This document shows, piece after piece, positions 22,211 to 33,785 of a DNA stretch of 64,000 bases. The notes beneath the pieces are model-generated. The model had not been told where the DNA came from. It did no database searches and saw nothing but the letters and a program-made list of their open reading frames with translations. Position numbers and translations under genes: made by a program. The stretch comes from Neoarius graeffei (lineage: Eukaryota; Chordata; Actinopteri; Siluriformes; Ariidae). Each line of letters opens with the position of its first letter. Within the stretch, counting starts at the first letter, position 1. Where the stretch lies: assembly GCF_027579695.1 (NCBI RefSeq), contig NC_083572.1, forward strand, positions 18,328,421 through 18,392,420, given 5' to 3'.

Positions 22211-23967
22211 CAGTGTCTTGCAAAAATATTCATCCCCCTTAGTGTTTGTCCTGTTTTGTCGCATTACAAGTTGGAATTAAAATGGAATTTTGGGGGGTTA
22301 GCACCATTTGATTTACACAACATGCCTACAACTTTAAAGGTGCAAATTGTTGTTTTATTGTAACACAAACAATTAAGAGGAAAAGACAGAAATCTGGAGT
22401 GTGCATAGGTATTCTTTATACTGAATGTGCCTGAGACTTTTACACAGTACTGTATGCATCATTAAATAACTGGAATATATTACATGCCTACAACTTTAAA
22501 GGTGAAAATTATTGTTTTATTGTGACACAAACAATAATTAAGATGAAAAGACAGAAATCTAGAGTGTGCATAGGTACTCACCCCCCAAAGTCAATACTTT
22601 GTAGAGTCACCTTTTGCTGTAATTACAGTTGCAAGTCTCTTGGGGTATATCTCTATGAGCTTAGCACATCTAGCCACTGGGATTTTTGCCCATTCCTCAA
22701 GGTAAAACTGCTCCAACTACTTCAAGTTAGATGGGTTGCGTTGGTGTACAGCAATTTTCAACCTATGCCACAGATTCTCAATTGAATTGAGGTCTGGGCT
22801 TTGATTAGGCTGATCCAAGAAATTTAAACCACTCCAGTGTAGCTTTAGCAGTGTGTTTAGGGTCATTGTCCTGTTGGAATGTGAACCCTCGTCCCAGTCT
22901 CAAACCTCTGGCTGACTCAAACAGGTTTTCTGCCAGAACTGCCCTGTATTTAGTGCCATCCATCTTTCCTTCAATCCTGACCAGCTTTCCTGTCCCTGCA
23001 GATGAAAAACATCCCCACAGCATGATGCTGCCACCACCATGCTTCACTGTAGGAATGGTGTTCTCAGGGTGTTGGGTTTGCACCACATGTGGCATTTCCC
23101 ATGATGGCCAAAAAGATCAATTTTAGTACCACCTGACCAGAGAATCTTCTTCCATGTGTTTGGGGAGTCTGCCACATGCTGTTGGGCAAATTCCAAACAT
23201 GTTTTCTGAAGCAATGGCTTTTTTCTGGCCACTCTTCCATAAAGCCCCATTCTGTGGAGTGTATGGCTTAAAGTGGTTCTATGCACAGATACTCCCATCT
23301 CCACTGTGGATCTTTGCAGCTCCTTCAGTGTTATCTTTGGTGTCTTTGTTGCATCTCTGATTAATGCCCTCCTTGCCCAGTCTGTCAGTTTTGGTGGGCG
23401 GCCTTCTCTTGTCAAGTTTGTAGTGGTGCCAAAGTCTTTCCATTTTGCTATAATGGATTTAATGGTGCTCCCTGGGATATTCAAAGTTTGGGATATTTGT
23501 TTAGACCCCAACCCTGATCTATACTTCTCTATAACTTTGTCTCTGACCTGTTTGGAGTGCTCCTTGGTTCTCATGTTGCTTGCTTAGTAGTGTTGCAGAG
23601 TCAGGGTCCTTCCAGAACAGGTTGAGTTATCCAGACATCATGTGACAGATCATGTGACACTTTGATTGCACACAGGTGGATCTTAATCAACTAATTTTGT
23701 GACTTATGAAGTGAATTGTTTGGACCAGCTCTTATTTAGAGGGTTCATATGAAAGGGGGTGAATACCTATGCACACTCCAGATTTCTGTTTTTTCATCTT
23801 AATTATTGTTTGCGTCACAATAAAACGACAACTTGCACCTTTAAAGTGGTAGGCATGTTATGTAAATCAAATGGTGCTAACCCTCCAAAAATCCATTTTA
23901 ATTCCAGCTTGTAATGCAACAAAACAGGACAAACACCAAGGGGGACAAATACTTTTGCAAGACACTG
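22211..23967 (-). mobile_element. Tc1-like transposon, family D (1757 bp)
   Basis: Ends CAGTGTCTTGCAAAA and its inverse are flanked by TA (22209-22210 and 23968-23969). The left inner repeat is present twice. The stretch with CATGCCTACAACTTTAAAGG and AGAGTGTGCATAGGTA-like words occurs at about 22321-22410 and again at 22480-22575, with about 80 bp of unrelated sequence between. The right side has it once, so the duplication is a later change. Confidence 0.95.
22591..23574 (-). pseudogene. Tc1-like transposase, frameshifted and lacking first catalytic acid
   Basis: Starts at the ATG at 23574 (MRTKEHSKQVRDKV). The HTH region and the linker GRVARKKPLLQ are clear. The first DDE block reads [11 protein letters not shown], so the D and E of the usual WSDET are both G. 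After about 23050 the frame shifts. The second block [11 protein letters not shown] keeps its D. A further shift near 22820 precedes [13 protein letters not shown] with the final E, and one stop follows before the end (TKY, stop at 22591). Multiple independent lesions show it is dead. Confidence 0.93.
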
Positions 23968-23969
23968 TA

Positions 23970-24435
23970 TGTACACTTTGTATCTGATAATAATAAGACA
24001 CGTGAACAAAATGCTGCGTTACATTTGATCTTCAATCAAGCAAAATGCATGTTACACCCAGCCCCACACTAAACAGGCTCCTCAAGCATAGATCCACACT
24101 CATCAAAGCCTATATTCCCACCTGATCAATAGAATCTGAAAGTGAATAGTGCACAGTAACCCCAGGCAAGTTTCAGACTCACTTTTCTTGAGGTTTTGCA
24201 ATAGTGGAATTGCCCATTTGAAGCCCTTTGTAATAGAATTAAATTATATTTGCAGGATGTATAGGATGTATAGGGTTGTATAATTCATAGTTTGACTGAA
24301 TATGTTTGACCAGTGTTGGTAAGTACCAATATTTACCCTACCACTTGTGGTTTAGTTCTTCCTTTGACCATCTCACACTTTGTTCTGGTCAGATGATAGA
24401 AACACAGTTTTGCAACACTGCCTCATTCATGTGAC
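23970..24435. other. No feature recognised
   Basis: Spacer right of the Tc1 with no coding or repeat signal recognised. Confidence 0.35.
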
Positions 24436-24660
24436 TTTAGATAAATCCATTCATTCCTTCATTTTCAGTAACTGCTTTACTCCAGTCAAGGCTGCAGTGA
24501 ATCTAGAGCCTATCCTGGGAATACCATGCATACAAACGTTCTCTCACACACACACACACACACACGCATAGTGACAATTTTGCATAGCCAATCCACCTAT
24601 TGCCATGTTTTTGGGAGATGGGAAGAAACTGGAGAAGACACTCATACCGTAGGCATGAGG
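24436..24660 (-). repeat. Old SINE-like relic with (CA)n
   Basis: Contains, in degraded form, words of the SINE body (GAGCCTATCCTGGGAA; AGAAACTGGAGAAGACAC) arranged as in a minus-strand copy, plus a (CA)11 run at 24545-24567. It is related to but distinct from the common SINE of the window, and may be an older family sharing the same body. Confidence 0.5.
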
Positions 24661-24694
24661 AAAATGTGAAATTTCGGATAGGGATTAACCCTAC

Positions 24695-25113
24695 GGGCAG
24701 CACGGTGGTGTAGTGGTTAGCACTGTTGCCTCACAGCAAGAAGGTTCTGGGTTTGAGAGCAGCGGCCGACAGGGGCCTTTCTGTGTGGAGTTTGCATGTT
24801 CTCCCTGTGTCTGCATGGGTTTCCTCCAGGTGCTCTGATTTCCCCCACAGTCCAAAGACATGCAGGTTAGGCTAATTGGTGACTCTAAATTGAAGAAGAA
24901 AAAGAAGAAGATTTCCCCCAAAGACATGCAGGTTAGGCTAATTGGTGACTCTAAATTGACCGTAGATGTGAGTGTGAATGGTTGTTTGTCTCTATGTGTC
25001 AGCCCTGCGGTGACCTGGTGACTTGTCCAGGGTGTACCCGGCCTCTTGCCCATAGTTAGCTGGGATAGGTGCCATCTTACCTGTGACCCTGCACAGGATA
25101 AGCAGTAATGGAT
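24695..25113 (+). mobile_element. SINE with internal duplication, GGAT tail
   Basis: Bracketed by GGATTAACCCTAC at 24682-24694 and 25114-25126. About 55 bp of body (from TTTCCCCCA through CTCTAAATTGA) is present twice, at about 24840-24894 and 24912-24958, separated by a GAAGAA-type purine run. Otherwise it is a normal copy of the GGAT-tail subfamily. Confidence 0.93.
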
Positions 25114-25126
25114 GGATTAACCCTAC

Positions 25127-25750
25127 TTTATGCTAAGGTCACACATAGCTGGTTGATCCATGAGAACCGTGGCTTGGTGGGCTACTATGGCCATTCTGGC
25201 AGATTTTGGAGGTGATCCATTGCATAAATTTGGGTGGAGTAAATATGCAAATGAAGCCAAGACAGCTACAATGGTAGTGACGGAAGACACCAGTAAGACC
25301 AACAGCAGCAGCGACATATAGCGACATTATGGCCTTACGGCAATGTCAGCAGCGTGTACAGTTTTCACGGCTGCAGTATGGCATAGCCATGGCAAGACAA
25401 AATAAGCCATGCCCCCTTGGCAAACTTTTCACTTTCTGCAGTATGTTGTTCCGTGAACATTTTGAGCTTATAGATTCTGACAGAATGCTACATACAGTAA
25501 CCCCCAGTAGCCCACATAAGCCTCACGTATGCCTCACGTATGCCTCAAGGAGGCTCACGGATGGCTTCACAGTTGCAACAGATGAATTCATCCAGCACTT
25601 GACCCACGGCAATTTTCAACATAATGAAACTTTCTGGGGATGGAAGCCACGCCCTTCCGGTTTTCAAGGTAGCTCCCTGGCTCTCACATATTCTAACAGA
25701 AGGGCCTGGAATGCATGCTGGTTGACCCTCAGATAGCTCAAAATCGTCTA
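25127..25750. other. Unassigned stretch with a 135-codon open frame
   Basis: A + strand frame at 25329-25736 is open but shows no known motif and has an in-tandem duplication (CCTCACGTATG twice). It may be an unrecognised DNA-transposon remnant. I do not call it a gene. Confidence 0.3.
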
Positions 25751-25756
25751 CCATGT

Positions 25757-25885
25757 CTCTTCATTGATGGAAACTTGAGTGCAAAACTGTTCATGACAAC
25801 TGCAGTCCTAAAGTTAGCAAGTCAACTGTAGTCCTCAGCCATAAAAGCATTACTGAAAGAGTCCAGAGCATCTTCCATGTGTGTC
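25757..25885 (-). repeat. Duplicated L2 3' UTR segment
   Basis: About 129 bp nearly identical to 26189-26316 inside the neighbouring L2 copy, in the same orientation. Either a separate very short L2 fragment or a local duplication. The near identity favours a recent duplication. Confidence 0.85.
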
Positions 25886-25900
25886 AAGTTTAAAAGTTTA

Positions 25901-27240
25901 AAGTCAAGTCAAGTTTATTTGTATAGCACTTTTAACAATAAACATTGTCGCAAAGCATCTTTACAGAATTTTAATGACTGAAAACATGACCTAATTTTAT
26001 CCCTAATCTATCCCCAGTGAGCAAGCCTGTGGCGACGGTGGCAAGGAAAAACTCCCTCAGATGACATGAGGAAGAAACCTTGAGAGGAACCAGACTCAAA
26101 AGGGAACCCATCCTCATTTGGGCAACAACAGACAACATGACTATAACATTAACAGTTTTAACATGAAGTCAGTTTCATTTATGTTATAACTCTTCATTGA
26201 TGGAAACTTGAGTGCAAAACTGTTCATGACAACTGCAGTCCTAAAGTTAGCAAGTCAACTGTAGTCCTCAGCCATAAAAGCATTACTGAAAGAGTCCAGA
26301 GCATCTTCCAAGTGTGACTTTCAACTGTCCATATGGGGCTGTCCTCCACAGGAGCGATGTGTTGAGACTCCAACCGACACAGGGCATCAGGATGGATCAG
26401 GCAGGTCTGAGGAGCAGAAGAGGTCAGCATCTCGATGTCAGGATTGACATGTAACTCAGAGGGACAGGTGGGGGGGGAGAGTGAGAGAGAGAGAGAGAGA
26501 AAACACAGGTTGTTAGGTATGCCCAGTGTCACCTGAATAAGTAGGAACAGTATACATTTTGCATTGAGTACAAGCAGGGACTCTGGCAAAACTAACTATG
26601 ACAGCATAACTAAAAGGGGAGAGCCAGAAGGTAACACAGGCATGAGAGAGCCCCGGGACATAAAGCAGCCAGCCACTACACCGTCAACAAACTTGAGTGA
26701 GCAAGCGAGTAGGGCACAGACAGCATCCATACATCCCAGTTTACCAAAACACTCTATGTCTGAGGACCCTTCAGATCTACACCTTTACCTCATAAACATC
26801 ATTAACAAAAGGCTTGACTGTTTGTTGAGATGTGTTTTCAGCCTAGACTTAAATGCTGAGACTGTGTCTGATTCCCGAACACTACTTGGAAGGCTGTTCC
26901 ATAACTGTGGGGCTTTATAAGAAAAGGCTCTGCCCCCTGATGTAGCCTTCACTATACGAAGTACCAGCAGATAGCCTGCACCTTTTGATCTAAGTAGGCA
27001 TGACAGGTCATAAAGGACCAGAAATTCGCTCAGGTACTGTGGTGCGAGACCATTCAGTGGCATACAACTGTGTGTCATCAACATAACAGTGGAAACTAAT
27101 ACAATGTTTATGAATAATATCACCCAGAGGTAACATATATAAAGAAAAAAGCAGTGGACCCAAGACAGAACCTTGTGTAACACCAAACTTTGAAGTGATT
27201 CTGACTATGTGTGACTTTAGCTTTAGGATCAAACCAGGGT
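25901..27240 (-). mobile_element. L2 LINE, 5'-truncated with internal deletion
   Basis: Begins with the tail GTCAAGTCAAG, followed by the 3' UTR and the ORF2 end (coding to about 27050). It then jumps to the RT core ([31 protein letters not shown]), omitting about 500 bp that the full copy has between these blocks. The RT active site is YVDD instead of YADD. A (GA)n run at 26470-26502 lies in the 3' UTR. Confidence 0.92.
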
Positions 27241-27245
27241 CCTTA

Positions 27246-27764
27246 TGGTGATGATACACGGGGCAACTTTTTGGGCAATGTTGCCGAGCAAAGTTGCTGG
27301 CAACGGGCAACTAGGTGAGACACAGGGCAACTTTTCAGGGCAACAACAGTTAGCAACGGCAGTTTACAGTTAGCTAAAGAAAAAAAATCGATGTCTTAAT
27401 TTTTGCTGTGACCATTTAATCAAGCTGTCTGTTGTTTTTTAGAGCTTTGGTGAGGTAAATTCCTCCATATAGAATATTAAAATAACAACTTACTGGTGTA
27501 AAAACAGATGAGGAATCTCTTCACTCCACTGACACTGAGCGGCCGCCATATTTGTTTGAAATTTCTGATCCGAACCTCACCGGAGGTCACATGACTCGAT
27601 ACTCGCGTTCTGATTGGCTTATCTCAAAAAGTTGCCAGAGATTATCAAAACCATTCAGAAAGAAGCAATGTTGCCCAATCTCAATAGAAAAGAGTCAAAA
27701 CGCAATTGCCCAGCAACATTGCTCGGCAACATTGCCCAAAAAGTTGCCCCGTGTATCATCACCA
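27246..27764. mobile_element. PIF/Harbinger-type MITE, 519 bp
   Basis: Terminal repeats TGGTGATGATACACGGGGCA and its inverse continue for about 60 bp (GGGCAATGTTGC words). They are flanked by the 3-bp duplication TTA (27243-27245 and 27765-27767), the signature of PIF/Harbinger insertion. No transposase. It sits at the end of the L2 fragment. Confidence 0.85.
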
Positions 27765-27767
27765 TTA

Positions 27768-27998
27768 GAGATGATGAGGCGACATAATGGTACAATCTTT
27801 TCAGATATATGTTTAAAAAAAATAAAGTCTCACATTGAAACATTCAAGGTCTCCAGTTGGTGAGTCGAATCTGTCTAAACTTGTTCCACTCTCCTGCCTC
27901 TGCAAATAGCTTTCTTTTCTTTCCTACATGTCTATCTGCTTCTCTTCCCTCTTCTTTACCCATCTACACCTTTTCCTCTCCATGCCTACACTATCATC

Positions 27999-28000
<2 letters not shown>
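27768..28000. other. No feature recognised
   Basis: Short spacer leading into CA and CT microsatellites. Confidence 0.3.

Positions 28001-28062
<62 letters not shown>
28001..28062. repeat. (CA)n microsatellite, about 31 units
   Basis: Perfect CA run. A (CT)n run follows at 28169-28195. Confidence 0.98.
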
Positions 28063-28064
<2 letters not shown>

Positions 28065-28166
28065 GTGCTGAGAGAGGAGAAAGCTCTTCACAGAGGCAGC
28101 TTTTGAAGAGAGTATAGTTCGGCACTGCACAGAAACACCCAGACAGGAATAGCAGTATGTCCTTGG

Positions 28167-28200
<34 letters not shown>

Positions 28201-28513
28201 GCCTCCTTTGCCTTCCTCCCCCACTCTCTCCGTCTCTCTCCCTCTGGATTGGACTAATGAATCATGTACACATGGAAAAAGGTTTGCGTAGGAGAAAGAG
28301 CATGCAAAATAGACAGCATAAGAGTGGACCCTCAGTGCTTAAAAAAACTGTTTACATTTGGTACACTCCACTTTATTGGCAGTTGAGAAAAAGGCCATGC
28401 TTGATTGGTGCTAAGCACCTTCCATACTTAACCTGGTCAACAAAAGGAGCATGAAAATGTATATAGTATTTCTAAAAGAGCTCTGATGCTGCTGAATTCA
28501 AAGCTTATGTTGG

Positions 28514-28517
<4 letters not shown>

Positions 28518-28598
<81 letters not shown>
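28518..28598. repeat. Compound (AT)n(AG)n microsatellite
   Basis: Perfect AT run to about 28568, then AG to 28598. Confidence 0.98.
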
Positions 28599-28600
<2 letters not shown>

Positions 28601-28671
28601 TTAATATAAAAAAGAGATTGATGTTTATACAATTTCCTGTCAGTAAATTATGTTATATTATATTGTATTAT

Positions 28672-28788
28672 CCATCCATCCATCGGATGGCCACTTATCA
28701 TGTGCAGGGTCACAGGCAAGCTGGAGCCTATCCCACCTGACTATGAGCGAGAGTAGTCCCTGGACAAGTTGCCAGATCATCACAGGGC
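28672..28788 (-). mobile_element. SINE 3' fragment
   Basis: Minus-strand tail (ATCC)n and the first about 90 bp of the SINE body. The promoter end is missing. Confidence 0.85.
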
Positions 28789-28798
28789 TGTATTATAT

Positions 28799-29158
28799 TA
28801 TCTCATCTCATTATCTCTAGCCGCTTTATCCTGTTCTACAGGGTCGCAGGCAAGCTGGAGCCTATCCCAGCTGACTACGGGCGAAAGGTGGGGTACACCC
28901 TGGACAAGTCGCCAGGTCATCACAGGGCTGATACATAGACACAGACAACCATTCACACTCACATTCACACCTACAGTCAATTTAGAGTCACCAGTTAACC
29001 TAGCCTGTATGTCTTTGGACTGTGGGGGAAACCGGAGCACCCGGAGGAAACCCGCGCGGACACCATGCAAACTCCACATAGAAAGGCCCTCGCTGGCCAC
29101 GGGGCTCAAACCCAGACCTTCTTGCTGTGAGGCGACAGCGCTAACCACTGTGCCGCCC
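28799..29158 (-). mobile_element. SINE, near full length, GAGAT tail
   Basis: The tail is at left (ATCTCATCTCATTATC) and the head at right, ending CACTGTGCCGCCC. It was inserted in an ATATT-type microsatellite, so the flanks (TATTATATTA on both sides) cannot give an exact duplication. A deletion shortens the region near the A box. Confidence 0.92.
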
Positions 29159-29241
29159 ATATTATATTATATTATATTATATTATATTATATTATATTAT
29201 ATTATATTATATTATATTATATTATATTATATTATATTATT
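29159..29241. repeat. (ATATT)n pentanucleotide microsatellite, about 83 bp
   Basis: Uninterrupted period-5 repeat lying between two SINEs of opposite orientation. Confidence 0.97.
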
Positions 29242-29277
29242 AGTGTGATATTAAATATACTTTATATGCATAGCAAC

Positions 29278-29654
29278 GGGCGGCACGGTGGTGTAGTGGT
29301 TAGCGCTGTCGCCTCACAGCAAGAAGGTCCTGGGTTCGAGCCCCGGGGCCGGCAAGGGCCTTTCTGTGTGGAGTTTGCATGTTCTCCCCGTGTCCGCGTG
29401 GGTTTCCTCCGGGTGCTCCGGTTTCCCCCACAGTCCAAAGACATGCAGGTTAGGTTAACTGGTGACTCTAGATTGACCGTAGGTGTGAATGTGAGTGTGA
29501 ATGGTTGTCTGTGTCTATGTGTCAGCCCTGTGATGACCTGGCGACTTGTCCAGGGTGTACCCCGCCTTTCGCCCGTAGTCAGCTGGGATAGGCTCCAGCT
29601 TGCCTGCGACCCTGTAGAAGGATAAAGCGGCTAGAGATAATGAGATGAGATGAG
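29278..29654 (+). mobile_element. SINE, full length, GAGAT tail, apparently young
   Basis: Perfect 12-bp duplication ATGCATAGCAAC at 29266-29277 and 29655-29666. A and B boxes are intact. It is one of the least diverged copies in the window, almost identical to the copy at 5327-5701 over its length. Confidence 0.96.
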
Positions 29655-29764
29655 ATGCATAGCAACAAGATGCTGCATTATATACAAAAAAAACTTGAAT
29701 ACATTAAGATGACAGGATGCTGGATTTAATGGTTCATGAATTAAGACTTTCAATTATTTATACC

Positions 29765-30095
29765 GGGCAGCATGGTGGTGTAGTGGTTAGCACTGTCACC
29801 TCACAGCAAGAAGGTCCTGGGTTCAAGGCCAGCAGCTGACAAGGGCTTTTCTGTGTGGAGTTTGCATGTCCTCCCTGCATCTGCTTGGGTTTCCCCACAG
29901 TCCAAAGACCTACAGGTTAGGCTAATTGATGGCTCTAAAGTGAGTGTGAATGGTTGTTTGTCTCTATGTGTCAGCCCTGCGATGACCTGGTGACTTGTCC
30001 AGAATGTACCCTGCCTTTTGCCCATAGTTAGCTGGGATAGGCTCCAGCTTGCCTGCAACCTTGTACAGGATAAGTGGCTACAGATGATAGATGGA
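29765..30095 (+). mobile_element. SINE, GGAT-tail subfamily
   Basis: Complete head, a shortened body and the tail GATAGATGGATAAT. The B box is degraded (GGGTTCAAGGCC). No clear target duplication. Confidence 0.88.
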
Positions 30096-30940
30096 TAATA
30101 TAATATAACATAATATAATTTGCTGACACACAGGAAATTGTATAAACATCAATGGATGGATGGAATGATTTATACCTTAGAAGGTGTTGAGTAATTTTCG
30201 ATAATAGCACTGCTTGGACAGTAGTAACAGCTGTAATATAATTCACAGGATTATATACGTGCTCATTTTATATATGAATCACATTATAGTTTCTATAGTA
30301 ACAACTCATTCAAAGAGACTGGTATAGCAGATGCTGTACATTGCATCTAAGACTAATAACAAACATATTTAAAAATGTGATTTTATTTCGCAAAGGAAAA
30401 CATATAATCCTTGACATGGTGAAGACTGCTCTCAGCAGATGTTTATTTAACAGTTAAGAAAGGAATTTCCACTATCAGTTTTTTTAGTTCTTGGTAACAA
30501 TTTGTTTTTTTTTTCTGATTGTAAAAGAATGCGAGACCAAATTTGAAATTTAAAAAAATGTGATGTAAGAAAATGGTGCTGGACTGCCTTCAGTACAGCT
30601 CATGTACTGGAGTTTATTACCACTTTATAAACACTTTTTGACACATCTCACTTGCTTAGTATTAGTCTGTAACTGCTAATGGAAATTATCTTTTGCATCT
30701 ATTTTAGCTAGGTTAGAAGACAGCTAGTGAAATACATTTCTATCGAAATGCTCTTCTTTCAAGTAACATTACTTATATTGGCTATATTAGGTAACTTTAC
30801 TCAATCAAGCAAGCATAGCTAGTATTTGTCATCTTCATCACTACTGAACCCGATCTGATCTTAAGGTGAACCATGTTTGGTTGATTTGGCCAGAATTGCA
30901 GCAGTAGGGTGGCCAGTTCCTTTCTGCGTGCAAGCACACA
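30096..30940. other. No feature recognised
   Basis: AT-rich intergenic sequence with no coding motif or terminal repeat. Confidence 0.4.
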
Positions 30941-30944
30941 CACA

Positions 30945-31128
30945 CATATGGGCAATTTAGAGTGTTTTGGACAGTGGGGGAAACCAGAGCACCCAGAGGA
31001 AACCCACACAGACACAGGGAGAATATGAAAATCCACACAGAAAGGCCCCCGTTAGCCAGTGAGCTTGAACCCAGAACCTTCTTGCTGTAAGGTGACAGTG
31101 CTAACTACTGCACCACCATGCTGCCCAA
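30945..31128 (-). mobile_element. SINE, promoter half only
   Basis: Minus-strand head to mid-body with many substitutions. The tail half is missing. Confidence 0.8.
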
Positions 31129-31164
31129 CTAGTATTAGTAGCTGAAAAAATTACTAAGTAATAA

Positions 31165-31433
31165 CACAGCCCTATCTTCTTCTTTGCGTTAGTCCTGCAT
31201 GGGTACAGGGTCCGCAGCTTGGCTCAGCTGTCTCCACTTACTCCTATCAAAGACATCCTCTGGTTTTGCTTTTGTGGACTTGGTCCTCCTTTATTGAGTC
31301 AGCCCATCTCTTTTTGGGTCTTGCCTGGAATGTCCAGTGCTGTTGCTGATTTAGCCACTGCTCCAGCTGAGCTTCGCATGATATGGCTATACCATCGAAG
31401 GTGCCACTCTCTCATCTTTGCAGTGATTGGAAC
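31165..31433. repeat. Probable LINE-derived relic, unclassified
   Basis: The text resembles the antisense of a non-LTR retrotransposon tail, but stops are frequent and I find no diagnostic motif. Low confidence. Confidence 0.25.
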
Positions 31434-31435
31434 TA

Positions 31436-31600
31436 CACTCAAAAAAACCCACGAAACTGTGTTAATTTAGATGTATTGAATACAGTTATGTTGAGTTTTT
31501 CAACACATAACTGTATTCAATACATCTAAATTAACACAGTTTCGTTGGACCGGTTGCCATAACTTGGTTAAGTAAATCCAATGTTTTATTTTTTTGAGTG
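31436..31600. mobile_element. Small palindromic MITE, TA-flanked (165 bp)
   Basis: Ends CACTCAAAAAAA and its inverse TTTTTTTGAGTG are flanked by TA (31434-31435 and 31601-31602). Inside, 31452-31494 and 31500-31544 form an almost perfect inverted repeat of 43-45 nt with a loop of about 5 nt. The TA flanks point to Tc1/mariner mobilisation. Confidence 0.88.
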
Positions 31601-31751
31601 TACCCGCATTTTCCAACAGACTTCCATATTTTCCACATGGTCTTAATAATACAGCCCTATGCATGTACAAAATGTCACCTAGTGTTTTTCCACTCTTCAC
31701 TGGTTTTGCAGCACATCTGCCACAAATTCAACACCTTGTGCGTTCTGAGGC

Positions 31752-32463
31752 CAAGTTTACATTAGACCGTATCTGTCTCATTTTCTTCGCGGATGCACTG
31801 TCCGTTTACATTAAAACGCCTGGAAACGCCGGGAAACGGGAATCCGCCAGCGTCCACGTATTCAATCTAGATCGTGTCTGGTCCGGTGCTGTGTAAACAT
31901 TGAGAATACGCGGATACGCTGTGCTGAGCTCTAGCTGGCGTCGTCATTGGACAACGTCACTGTGACATCCACCTTCCTGATTCGCTGGCGTTGGTCATGT
32001 GACGCGACTGCTGAAAAACGGCGCGGACTTCCGCCTTGTATCACCTTTCATTAAAGAGTATAAAAGTATGAAAATACTGCAAATACTGATGCAAAATACT
32101 GCCCATTGTGTAGTTATGATTGTCTTTAGGCTTGCCATCCTTCCACTTGCAAGTGGTAAGTGACGCGCATACCCGATATGCACTGAGAGCACACACACAG
32201 CGGCTCAGTCCCGAATTACTGCTCGTGCACTTCACTTGTGCGCTGTGTGAGCTGCGCAGGGCCGGAGTGCGCACCCTCCAGAGGGCACTCGCTGTTCAGG
32301 GCGGAGTGATTTGGAGCGCAGGATGTCTGCGTAGCCGAGCGTATCCGTGTATTGGCGTTGCTGTGTGCAGGCGAATCGTGTATTGGTGTTGCTGTGTGCA
32401 TGTTAATCATTTTAAAAACGTTAATCTGATGATCCGCTGATACGGTCTAATGTAAACCCCACC
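31752..32463. mobile_element. MITE with TIR GTTTACATTAGACCGTAT (copy 2, longer)
   Basis: Same family as 8897-9472. It has about 150 bp more in the centre (32035-32200), so the first copy is internally deleted or this one expanded. The terminal AAGTTTACATTAGACC and the inverse GGTCTAATGTAAACCCC are intact. Confidence 0.82.
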
Positions 32464-32716
32464 TGAGATGCTTTTCTACTCACCATGACCGTAAAGAGTG
32501 ATTATTTGAATTAGCATAGCCATCAGCTCAAACTAGACTGACCATTCTCCTCTGGCCTCTCTCATTAACAAGGCTTTTCCACCCACAGAACTGATTTTTT
32601 TTCTTTCACCATCCTGTATAAATGCAAGAGATTGTTGTGCAAGAAAGAAATCTATTCATTACATACAGTATATCAGCAGTTTCTGAAACACTTAAACCTG
32701 ACCACTTGGTCTATGG
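32464..32716. other. No feature recognised
   Basis: Spacer with no recognisable content. Confidence 0.3.
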
Positions 32717-32842
32717 GGATAGATTAGGGATAAAATTAGCTCATGTTTTAAGTTGTTCAGATTCTGTAAAGCTGCTTTGCGACAATGTTTATTGTTAAAG
32801 GTGCTATACGAAAAAACTTGACTTGACTTGACTTGACTTGGT
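32717..32842 (+). mobile_element. L2 LINE, 3' tail only (about 125 bp)
   Basis: Matches the last 125 bp of the L2 at 21455-21580 almost exactly and ends with four or five ACTTG units. An extreme 5' truncation. Confidence 0.93.
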
Positions 32843-32879
32843 ATGACTATGCATGTCATGTTCAGTCACTGAAATCACA

Positions 32880-33022
32880 TTTCCTCCCATTCTGATGTTT
32901 GATGTGAACATTTACCGAAACTTTTCACATGGTTCTATACATTGGCCGATTGGATAATTGCATGAATGAACAGATGTATGGGTATTCCTAATAAAGCAGC
33001 CAGTGAGTGTAAGTATTGTGAA
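32880..33022 (+). repeat. Terminal relic of a DNA transposon
   Basis: Ends in ATTCCTAATAAAGCAGCCAG and GTGAGTGT. I recognise this as a recurring fish repeat end. No second terminus was found nearby. Confidence 0.4.
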
Positions 33023-33446
33023 ATTTTTTAGACTAACAGGACAAAGTGGCACTCATTGGCACTCATCTTGGTTGGCTGTGACCTGATTAGTTAGGTTATA
33101 AAAGGTGCTTGACATTACCCAGGGCATTACCCTTTTCAACTTTTCCGTTCTGGTGAAAGGAATGCTGGTGGCAGTGCTATTAAAATGTGAAAGGCCTGAT
33201 GGATGCTTTGCATGGGATTACGTAAGGTAAATACTCACTGGTGGTTCACTGGTGTGACCATAGCCTTCTTACATTTACGGAGAACAACACCGCCCTCAGC
33301 TGTTACACTTCTGTCACTGCCAGGGATTCAGCTAACTTGGAGGATTTAATCTTTTTCAATCAAATGAGAAGAAAATGTGATGTTATGCAATTTGATTATT
33401 TTACATAACATATATGTATATTGTGAAATCAGGTGACCATATGTAA
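33023..33446. other. No feature recognised
   Basis: Spacer without coding signal. Confidence 0.3.
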
Positions 33447-33449
33447 ATA

Positions 33450-33686
33450 ATGTATTTATTATTATTCTTTTGGCTGCTCCCAATAAGGGGTCGCCACAGC
33501 AGATCTTTCATCTCCATTGCTCCCTGTCTTCCGCATCCTTCTCTACCACACCTGCCACTTTCATGTCCTCTCTCACCACATCCATGTATCTCCTCTTTGG
33601 CCTTCCTCGTGTTCGTGTGCCTGGCAGCTCCATCCTCAACATTCTCCTTCCAACATGCTCTGCATCTCTTCTCAGGGTGTGCCTGA

Positions 33687-33688
<2 letters not shown>
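33450..33688. repeat. Probable LINE 3' relic preceding a trinucleotide array
   Basis: The stretch beginning TTTTGGCTGCTCCCAATAAG, with CTCTCACCACATCCATG-like words, is a recurrent fish repeat, probably an RTE-type LINE 3' end. This is from memory of fish repeats and is not shown by a protein motif. Confidence 0.35.
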
Positions 33689-33778
<90 letters not shown>

Positions 33779-33785
33779 AATAAAA
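33689..33785. repeat. (AAT)n(ATT)n inverted microsatellite
   Basis: About 17 AAT units are followed directly by about 13 ATT units. The two halves are self-complementary and could form a hairpin. Confidence 0.97.

Noticed and set aside
25329..25736. 135-codon ORF as a possible gene
   Set aside because: No family motif, an internal tandem duplication, and no splice or regulatory signal. Left as unassigned.
27857..28224. ORFs made of CVCVCV or THTHTH
   Set aside because: Translation of the CA microsatellite.
28798..29160. ORFs of 80-130 codons over SINE copies on both strands
   Set aside because: The same peptides recur in every SINE copy, and the element is pol III-type and non-coding.
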